From: Cellvibrio zantedeschiae
Lineage (GTDB): Bacteria; Pseudomonadota; Gammaproteobacteria; Pseudomonadales; Cellvibrionaceae
Direction of reading: 5' to 3'
DNA: 64,000 nt
NCBI RefSeq assembly: GCF_014652535.1
Contig: NZ_BMYZ01000004.1
Span: forward strand, 200,844 to 264,843
The notes beneath the pieces were generated by a model. The model was not told the DNA's origin. It made no database searches and saw only the letters and a program-made list of their open reading frames with translations. Numbering within the stretch: the first letter of the stretch is position 1; each line of letters starts with the position of its first letter. The position numbers and the translations under genes were made by a program. Of the stretch, positions 57,841-64,000 are shown in pieces.

Positions 57841-58382
57841 AAAAATCCATGCGCGCAAAACGTATGGCAAAACATCGCCAGCGTTTAAATCTTGTACCCA
57901 AATTAAATTTGGTGCCTTTGATCGACTGTTTTACTTTATTGATATTTTTCTTATTGATTAATTACTCTGCTGATGTGGAAGTTCTACATTCAGATAAGTC
58001 CATTAAATTACCTGCATCTATTTCGGAGACCGCACCAGGTGAAACCATTGTTATCACCGTAAGCGCTACCGATATTATTGTTTCAGGCCGGAAGGTGGGC
58101 AGCATCAATGAAATGATGGCGAATACCGCGCCTAAATTTGAACCTCTGGAAACAGAACTTAAATTTTTAGCGAGCAAAGCTGCGCCTGTTACAGAAAAGG
58201 AAAAACTCGAAGGTCGCCCAATTACCATCTTGGGTGACAGAGCAATTCCTTATGAACAGCTGAAAAAAATAATGGCCACTTGTGTTGCGGCAGATTATCG
58301 CAATATTGCCTTAGCCGTTTCCCACAGGGATGCCAGCAACAAAGTTTTGGGCACGGGCGGCAACGCTGTGAACGGAGGTTGA
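57837..58382 (+). CDS. ExbD/TolR-family protein 2, with the conserved Asp
   Basis: The 181-residue protein has a basic N-terminus and one membrane helix with LNLVPLIDCFTLLIFFLLI; Asp30 is the expected proton-carrying residue. The periplasmic ExbD domain includes LPASISETAPGETIVITVSA and YEQLKKIMATCVAADYRNIA. It probably forms an asymmetric dimer with ExbD 1 inside the ExbB pentamer. Confidence 0.9.
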   Translation: MKKSMRAKRMAKHRQRLNLVPKLNLVPLIDCFTLLIFFLLINYSADVEVLHSDKSIKLPASISETAPGETIVITVSATDIIVSGRKVGSINEMMANTAPKFEPLETELKFLASKAAPVTEKEKLEGRPITILGDRAIPYEQLKKIMATCVAADYRNIALAVSHRDASNKVLGTGGNAVNGG

Positions 58383-58383
58383 T

Positions 58384-59376
58384 ATGACAACATACATTAT
58401 ATCAACCATGCAGTTGCCCTGGTCATTCGCGGATGATGACGCGCGCTTTAAAAAAATCCTGTTGGTTGCAATGGTGATTTTTCTTGTAGTTGCGATTCCG
58501 GTTACGATTACTAAATTGCCGGAATTAACGCGTAAGGAAAAAGCGGATTTACCTCCGCAATTGGCTCGCGTCATGTTGGAAAAGCAAGAGCTCCCTCCAC
58601 CAAAACCTATTGAACCGCCAAAGGAAGAAAAAAAGCCGGAAGAAAAGAAACCTGTGGAAAAAGTTGCTGAAAAAAAACCAGTGACGACCAACACTACTAA
58701 ACCGGTTGAGAATGCAAAAAATATTGATTCAAAAAGCGATGTAACCGCCAATGCAAAAGCGCAAGCCCAAGCGCAAATTTCCACTTTCAAAGATGATTTG
58801 ATGGAAATGCGTGAAGCCTTGCAAACCAGCGCGGTAGAAACTGCAAGCGCAACCGTGAGCAATGGCGCGGGCCAGGCAACGCAAGTTGATCGCTCTATGA
58901 TTAATAGCGGCCAAACCAAAGGCAGTGGCGGCATCAATGTGGGCGCTTATGCTAGCCACGATGTTGGTGGCGTTGCACTTTCCGGCCGTGAAACCACCAA
59001 AGTAAAAAGTGATTTGGCTAATGCAGGCAAAAAAGCTGCAGGCGCTACAGGCTCGGGTGGCGGTAATAGCGATGGTGCAGGCGGCGCGGCGCGTAGCGAA
59101 GAAGAAATGCGCAAAGTGATGGAGCAATACAAAAGTTCCATCTTTTCAATTTACAACCGCGCTTTACGCGATAACGCTGCGCTACAAGGAAAAGTTAAAT
59201 TCAAAATGATTATCGATCCGTCAGGCCAAGTGGTGGAAGCAAGCATCGAGTTTAGCGAGTTAAAAGATGCAGCTTTAGAGGCAAAACTTTTAGCTAAGAT
59301 GAAATCAATCGCTTTCCCTGCCGCAAATGTTGTGCGAACAACTTTCTATCAAACATTGGATTTTTTGCCGCAGTAG
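58384..59376 (+). CDS. TonB-like energy transducer with AgmX/PglI C-terminal domain
   Basis: The 330-residue protein has one membrane helix (about 20-38; KILLVAMVIFLVVAIPVTI) and a long Pro/Lys/Glu-rich TonB-like spacer (PPPKPIEPPKEEKKPEEKK). A Gly/Ser-rich region leads to a C-terminal AgmX/PglI-type domain (about 235-330): MRKVMEQYKSSIFSIYNRAL, LQGKVKFKMIIDPSGQVVEA, FPAANVVRTTFYQTLDFLP. It probably carries motor force across the periplasm to the TPR lipoproteins. A GGAGG precedes the ATG. It ends the operon, followed by a terminator. Confidence 0.88.
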   Translation: MTTYIISTMQLPWSFADDDARFKKILLVAMVIFLVVAIPVTITKLPELTRKEKADLPPQLARVMLEKQELPPPKPIEPPKEEKKPEEKKPVEKVAEKKPVTTNTTKPVENAKNIDSKSDVTANAKAQAQAQISTFKDDLMEMREALQTSAVETASATVSNGAGQATQVDRSMINSGQTKGSGGINVGAYASHDVGGVALSGRETTKVKSDLANAGKKAAGATGSGGGNSDGAGGAARSEEEMRKVMEQYKSSIFSIYNRALRDNAALQGKVKFKMIIDPSGQVVEASIEFSELKDAALEAKLLAKMKSIAFPAANVVRTTFYQTLDFLPQ

Positions 59377-59393
59377 TTTGAAACGTTAAAGAA

Positions 59394-59427
59394 TAAAAAA
59401 AGCGAACCGATTGGTTCGCTTTTTTTA
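59394..59427. terminator. Intrinsic terminator ending the Tol/Exb-like operon
   Basis: AGCGAACC (59401-59408) pairs perfectly with GGTTCGCT (59413-59420) around GATT, flanked by seven A and eight T, so it can act on both strands and may also serve srkA. Confidence 0.92.
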
Positions 59428-59547
59428 TTCTTGTTGATCGTGGTTAGAGCGAAAACACAGCCACACCCAACTCGGCCAGTAAATAATAAATAACGCTGCC
59501 TATAACAGTCATAGAAGATGCAAGGCTTTTTGATGAGTATGTAACCT

Positions 59548-60573
59548 TTAAAATATTGCCAATGGTGGCTCTTGCAGTGCTGCCAGTTGCTCGCGCAGTT
59601 CCAAAATATGTTGTGACCAATAGTGCTCAGTATTAAACCATGGGAAATAGCGTGGAAATGCTGGGTCACTCCAGCGGCGCGCAAGCCACGCGCTGTAGTG
59701 CATTATGCGCAAACTGCGCAGCGCTTCGATTAGTTGCAGCTCTGCCAAATCAAAATCGCAAAACTCCTGGTAGCCCTCCAACATTTCACTCAATTGCAAT
59801 CGCTGATTATCGCGCTCGCCCGTGAGTAGCATCCAAAGATCTTGAACCGCGGGGCCGGTGCGTGCATCGTCAAAATCCACAAAATGCGGTAATCCATCAC
59901 GCCACAATACATTGCCGGGATGACAATCGCCGTGCAAGCGAATGGGGTTATAGTTAATGCGATCAAAGAGTGCGTCACATTGAATAATAATGTCGGCACC
60001 AACGCGTTTGTAATTTTCTAATTGATTGGCAGGAATAAAATTGTTGTTGAGTAAAAATTCGTAAGAATCACGTGCAAAATTTTGTACTGTTATTGATGGG
60101 CGATATTGAAACGGTTGCGCTTGCCCCATGGCGTGAATACGTCCAAGGCAGCGCCCAATCATTAACAGTGAATCAAAATCATCAAGGTTCGGGGCATGAC
60201 CGCCCTGGCGACGAAAGAGCGCAAAATCAAAACCTTTATAGTGGAGCAGCGTGTTGCCCGCTTCGTTAATTAAGGGCGCGACCACCGAAATTTCTAATTC
60301 CTGCAATGCTTGAGTGAAACTGTGTTCCTCTAAAATTTGTTCACGTGTCCAACGCTCCGGGCGATAAAATTTTGCAATCAAAGGGCTGCCACCTTCAATG
60401 CCAATTTGGTAGACGCGATTTTCGTAGGAATTGAGTGCAAGTATGCGCGCATCGGTGAAATAGCCATTTTCCTCAACTGCATCCATTACCAAGTCAGGGC
60501 TTAGTTTTTCATAGGGATGAGATTGAGGTGTGTGCGCTACAGGCGGCGCTTCGTGCTCGAATTTGTTACTCAT
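59548..60573 (-). CDS. srkA: Stress response kinase A (SrkA/YihE family)
   Basis: A Ser/Thr-type kinase of the aminoglycoside-phosphotransferase fold; in E. coli SrkA counters stress-induced death. The 341-residue protein shows LNSYENRVYQIGIE, IAKFYRPERWTREQI, the catalytic loop LHGDCHPGNVLW and the metal-binding FVDFDDARTGPAVQDLW. The length is near E. coli YihE (328). It is transcribed toward the Tol/Exb operon and shares its bidirectional terminator. Confidence 0.93.
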   Translation of the reverse strand: MSNKFEHEAPPVAHTPQSHPYEKLSPDLVMDAVEENGYFTDARILALNSYENRVYQIGIEGGSPLIAKFYRPERWTREQILEEHSFTQALQELEISVVAPLINEAGNTLLHYKGFDFALFRRQGGHAPNLDDFDSLLMIGRCLGRIHAMGQAQPFQYRPSITVQNFARDSYEFLLNNNFIPANQLENYKRVGADIIIQCDALFDRINYNPIRLHGDCHPGNVLWRDGLPHFVDFDDARTGPAVQDLWMLLTGERDNQRLQLSEMLEGYQEFCDFDLAELQLIEALRSLRIMHYSAWLARRWSDPAFPRYFPWFNTEHYWSQHILELREQLAALQEPPLAIF

Positions 60574-60714
60574 AGGCAGTAAGCCATCCTAACTTGATGT
60601 ACGAGATTTACTGGCCTTATCATCTCATATTGAATACAAGCATTAAATTTTAATTTTGTGAATCTAAAAATCTTTTATCCGTGTCTTAATTTATGACAGG
60701 CGAGTTTATCGGAC

Positions 60715-60735
60715 CGAGGTGTTGAAGCCGCCTCG
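60715..60735. repeat. Short inverted repeat before the CPBP protease gene
   Basis: CGAGG (60715-60719) and CCTCG (60731-60735) flank 11 bases, just upstream of a TATAAA at 60738-60743 that could be the -10 of the protease gene. It may be an operator but is short. Confidence 0.3.
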
Positions 60736-60772
60736 AATATAAAATCAGCACGACACATAGAAGGATTAGGAT

Positions 60773-61615
60773 ATGTTGCTAAATAAAAAATTAATTGTGT
60801 TTACTCTGGTTACCTATCTTGTCTCCTGGGCATGTTGGTTGCCTATCATCAACGCTCTTCCAGCAGATGTTTTTAAATCATCGGCCAATGTTTTGTTGTT
60901 GTTCCTGTTGGGTGCCTATGCCCCAAGCCTTGTGGGTATCACCTTGACTTATTTTTATGAGCGGGGCCAAGGCCTGAAAGCCTTATTCAAGCGAGCTTTT
61001 TCCGTGAGGGTAGGTGCGGCTCCATTCTTGGCTGCCATAGTGACAGGGCCAATTTTGTACACAGTGGCGACGATTTTTTACGTAGCATTTGGCGGTGATG
61101 TTGGTGCGGTTAATTACGGTTTGCTACCTTGGATTCCTGTCGTGTTTGTGGTGCCTGTTGTCTTTGGGCCCTTGGCTGAGGAATTTGGTTGGAGAGGTTT
61201 CGCGCTGCCCCAACTCGATCACAAAAATAAAGTAGTGGCTGCCAGTTTGATTGTGGGATTGATATGGGCACTGTGGCATGCGCCTTTGTTCTGGGCGGCA
61301 ACAGGCACTGCAATTAGCGGCTTCCCTGTTGCAGCCAGTTCGATTGCGCTTTTCTTTGGAATGGTAATTGGTGCGAGCTTTCTTCATACCTGGTTGTTTA
61401 ACCGTGCTAATGGCAGCGTATTTATCGCAATCATGTTGCACTTGAGTATGAATGCTTGTGGGACTATCACCAACATGTTATTTCCTGAGATGAGCCTGGA
61501 ACAAAAGTTTGATTTGTACGAATATTTTGTTCTGGCGATTTGGTTGTTGGTGGTGGCAGTGGGTCTGTTGAAATTAAAATCCAGGAACAATGTACTTAAA
61601 TCTGCTGCGATTTAA
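60773..61615 (+). CDS. CPBP-family intramembrane metalloprotease
   Basis: The 280-residue protein has about eight hydrophobic segments and the CPBP (Abi/Rce1) motifs: EEFGWRGFALPQ with Glu136, Glu137 and Arg141, then ALWHAPLFW, and HLSMNACG near the C-terminus. These supply the catalytic Glu and His residues. Bacterial members cleave or process membrane proteins or bacteriocin-related peptides; the substrate here is unknown. AAGGATTAGG precedes the ATG. It stands alone, with its own terminator. Confidence 0.88.
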   Translation: MLLNKKLIVFTLVTYLVSWACWLPIINALPADVFKSSANVLLLFLLGAYAPSLVGITLTYFYERGQGLKALFKRAFSVRVGAAPFLAAIVTGPILYTVATIFYVAFGGDVGAVNYGLLPWIPVVFVVPVVFGPLAEEFGWRGFALPQLDHKNKVVAASLIVGLIWALWHAPLFWAATGTAISGFPVAASSIALFFGMVIGASFLHTWLFNRANGSVFIAIMLHLSMNACGTITNMLFPEMSLEQKFDLYEYFVLAIWLLVVAVGLLKLKSRNNVLKSAAI

Positions 61616-61630
61616 TGAGTGTGTAGCAAT

Positions 61631-61662
61631 AAAAAAAGGGCGCTTGTTTGCGCCCTTTTTTT
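61631..61662. terminator. Bidirectional terminator between the CPBP gene and the decarboxylase gene
   Basis: GGGCGC (61638-61643) pairs with GCGCCC (61650-61655) around a 6-base loop, flanked by seven A and seven T. It serves the two convergent genes. Confidence 0.9.
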
Positions 61663-61688
61663 ATTGCTAAATATTTTTACACAATTAT

Positions 61689-63941
61689 TTATTGCTTAAC
61701 ACAATCAACAAAGTAACCGCGCTTGCCATCCACTTCACGTTTCACCAAGCCGTGAACATCAGTTTCAAAGCCCGGGAATTTTTCGTTGAAGTCACGCGCA
61801 AAACGCAAATAATCCACAATGGTTTTATTGAAGCGTTCGCCAGGAATTAACAACGGAATTCCTGGTGGATAAGGCGTTAACAAAATTGATGTGATACGAC
61901 CTTCCAATTCATCAATCGGTACACGTTCAATTTCGCGGTGCGCCATTTTTGCAAATGCATCAGAAGGTTTCATTGCTGGCTGCATATCGCTCAAATACAT
62001 TTCAGTCGTCAAGCGCGCAACATCATAAGCTTTGTAGAAATCATGGATTTGCTGGCAAAGATCGCGCAAGCCCATTTGCTCATAACGCGGATTTGCTTGC
62101 GCAAATTCCGGCATGATTCGCCACATGGGTTGGTTTTTATCGTAATCATCTTTGAATTGTTGTAGCGCGGCTACCAACGTATTCCAGCGACCTTTGGTAA
62201 TGCCGATGGTGAACATAATGAAGAATGAATAAAGACCGCACTTCTCGATAATTACGCCATTCTCTGCCAAATATTTGGTAACTATAGATGCGGGAATGCC
62301 CGTCTCGCTGAAATCACCGTTTACAGATAAACCTGGATTAACGATGGTCGCTTTAATTGGATCGAGCATATTGAAGCCCGGCGCCAATTTTCCGAAGCCG
62401 TGCCAGTTGTCTTCGCTGCGCAATACCCAATCTTCGCGCTCGCCAATACCTTCCTCAGCAAACTCTTCCGGCCCCCATACCTGGAACCACCAATCCTGGC
62501 CCCATTCTGTATCCACTTTTTTCATGGCGCGGCGGAAATCGAGCGCTTCGAAAATAGATTCTTCAACGAGTGAATGACCACCGGGCGCCTCCATCATGGC
62601 TGCTGCGATATCGCACGATGCAATGATCGAGTATTGCGGTGATGTAGAGGTGTGCATCAAATAAGCTTCGTTAAACGCATCCTGATCGAGTTTTACTTTT
62701 TCAGATTCACGCACCAGCACTTGCGATGCTTGGGATAAACCAGCGAGCAATTTATGCGTGGATTGGGTTGAGAAAATCATCGACTCTTTTGCGCGTGGAC
62801 GATCTTTGCCAATCGCGTGCATGTTTTTGTAGAAGTCGTGGAAGGTGGCATGCGGCAGCCAGGCTTCGTCGAAATGTAGGGTATCAATTTTTCCATCCAA
62901 CATATTTTTCAGCGTTTCTACGTTGTAGAGCACACCGTCATAAGTGGATTGGGTAATCGTTAAAATGCGTGGTTTTTTATTGGCTGCAGCGCGTGCAAAT
63001 GGGTTTGCTTCGATTTTGCGGGCAATGCTTTCCGGTGTGAATTCTTCCAGCGGAATAGGGCCGATAATACCGAGGTGGTTACGCGTCGGCATCAGGAATA
63101 CCGGGATCGCGCCACACATAATAATCGAATGCAGAATTGATTTATGGCAGTTACGGTCAACCACAACAATATCGCCCGGTGCTACGGTTGAGTGCCACAC
63201 CATCTTGTTGGAGGTAGACGTACCGTTGGTCACGAAATAGCAGTGGTCAGCGTTAAAAATGCGCGCGGCATTGCGCTCAGACGCAGCGATAGGGCCAGTA
63301 TGGTCGAGTAACTGGCCAAGTTCTTCTACCGCGTTACACACGTCGGCACGCAGCATGTTTTCACCAAAGAATTGGTGGAACATTTGTCCGATAGGTGATT
63401 TCAAAAAGGCCACGCCGCCAGAGTGACCAGGGCAGTGCCATGAATAGGAACCGTCATTAGCGTAGTGAACGAGCGCGCGGAAAAATGGTGGTGCAAGGCC
63501 ATCAAGATAAGACTTTGCTTCACGAATAATATGGCGCGCTACGAACTCGGGAGTATCTTCAAACATGTGAATGAAGCCGTGCAGCTCACGCAGGATATCG
63601 TTGGGGATATGGCGCGATGTGCGGGTTTCGCCGTAAAGATAAATGGGGATATCCGCGTTTTTGTAACGAATCTCTTCCACAAAGGCGCGCAGGGATTTCA
63701 ACGCCTGATCGGTTTCCTCTTGAGAACCCTCGCCAAACTCTTCATCGTCAATCGACAAAATAAACGCCGAGGCGCGCGATTGCTGCTGCGCAAACTGCGA
63801 TAAATCGCCGTAGCTGGTTACGCCCAGCACCTCCATACCTTCTTTCTCCATGGCATCCGCAAGCGCGCGGATGCCAAGGCCAGAGGTGTTTTCGGAGCGG
63901 AAATCTTCGTCGATGATGACAATAGGAAAGCGAAACTTCAT
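61689..63941 (-). CDS. Orn/Lys/Arg decarboxylase, PLP-dependent fold type I (LdcA/AdiA-like)
   Basis: It decarboxylates a basic amino acid to a polyamine or agmatine. The 750-residue protein has the N-terminal receiver-like wing domain (FPIVIIDEDFRSENTSG; about 1-130), the PLP core with YFVTNGTSTSNKMVWH, VVDRNCHKSILHSI, LHFDEAWLPHATFH and the lysine of STHKLLAGLSQ (Lys397), and the C-terminal domain (LTPYPPGIPLLIPGERF). From memory it closely resembles the Pseudomonas LdcA lysine decarboxylase, but substrate cannot be fixed by eye. ATG 63941 is chosen because GGAGG sits 6 bases upstream; the frame extends to 63977 without one. Confidence 0.93.
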   Translation of the reverse strand: MKFRFPIVIIDEDFRSENTSGLGIRALADAMEKEGMEVLGVTSYGDLSQFAQQQSRASAFILSIDDEEFGEGSQEETDQALKSLRAFVEEIRYKNADIPIYLYGETRTSRHIPNDILRELHGFIHMFEDTPEFVARHIIREAKSYLDGLAPPFFRALVHYANDGSYSWHCPGHSGGVAFLKSPIGQMFHQFFGENMLRADVCNAVEELGQLLDHTGPIAASERNAARIFNADHCYFVTNGTSTSNKMVWHSTVAPGDIVVVDRNCHKSILHSIIMCGAIPVFLMPTRNHLGIIGPIPLEEFTPESIARKIEANPFARAAANKKPRILTITQSTYDGVLYNVETLKNMLDGKIDTLHFDEAWLPHATFHDFYKNMHAIGKDRPRAKESMIFSTQSTHKLLAGLSQASQVLVRESEKVKLDQDAFNEAYLMHTSTSPQYSIIASCDIAAAMMEAPGGHSLVEESIFEALDFRRAMKKVDTEWGQDWWFQVWGPEEFAEEGIGEREDWVLRSEDNWHGFGKLAPGFNMLDPIKATIVNPGLSVNGDFSETGIPASIVTKYLAENGVIIEKCGLYSFFIMFTIGITKGRWNTLVAALQQFKDDYDKNQPMWRIMPEFAQANPRYEQMGLRDLCQQIHDFYKAYDVARLTTEMYLSDMQPAMKPSDAFAKMAHREIERVPIDELEGRITSILLTPYPPGIPLLIPGERFNKTIVDYLRFARDFNEKFPGFETDVHGLVKREVDGKRGYFVDCVKQ

Positions 63942-64000
63942 GGAAACCTCCAAATAGAGCAGGTGCCAAAACGGCAAGTGCGAGTAAAGACGCCTGGGCA

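Overview
The window looks like ordinary chromosome of a gammaproteobacterium, most likely Cellvibrio or a close Cellvibrionaceae relative. This is inferred from recognised gene families and gene order (amiB-mutL ... miaA-hfq-hflX-hflK-hflC-hisZ-purA; gspC to gspN; opgGH; an LdcA-type decarboxylase), moderate GC and many AT-ending codons. No database search was possible. I see no rRNA, tRNA, CRISPR array, transposase or integrase.

Layout. 1-8.1 kb: a truncated membrane protein gene and rlmJ (minus), the tamA-tamB outer-membrane assembly pair (plus), and a TraF-like outer-membrane protein (minus). 8.3-11.8 kb: amiB-mutL. 11.8-17.5 kb: a block of minus-strand accessory genes sits between mutL and miaA, which are normally adjacent. 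It holds a MarR regulator with a Tat-exported Acg-type nitroreductase behind a near-consensus promoter carrying two matching operators, then a small ORF, a MipA/OmpV porin-like protein, a DUF2306 membrane protein, a membrane-bound AraC regulator and a DUF3667 protein. 17.7-25.1 kb: the conserved miaA-hfq-hflX-hflK-hflC-hisZ-purA series. 25.4-29 kb: opgG-opgH (minus), for periplasmic glucan synthesis. 29.4-36.3 kb: an orphan hybrid histidine kinase, trxA, rho, ubiD, a small CPXCG zinc-ribbon protein and mscL, several with clear promoters or terminators.

36.7-49.6 kb: a complete type II secretion operon gspC-D-E-F-G-H-I-J-K-L-M-N, mostly with overlapping or tightly spaced genes, followed by a periplasmic ApbE flavin transferase.

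49.9-59.4 kb: a nine-gene operon for a Tol/Exb-type, proton-driven trans-envelope machine. It encodes an exported protein of unknown family, an exported TPR protein, two TPR lipoproteins, another small exported unknown, one ExbB/TolQ-like and two ExbD/TolR-like proteins, and a TonB-like protein with an AgmX/PglI C-terminal domain. The composition recalls the Myxococcus Agl/Glt gliding apparatus but lies in a gammaproteobacterial setting with no gliding genes visible nearby. The first ExbD has Asn at the position of the essential membrane Asp, while the second keeps Asp. This is the strongest candidate for an under-described system in the window.

59.5-64 kb: srkA (minus), a CPBP-family membrane protease (plus) and a large PLP-dependent Orn/Lys/Arg decarboxylase (minus).
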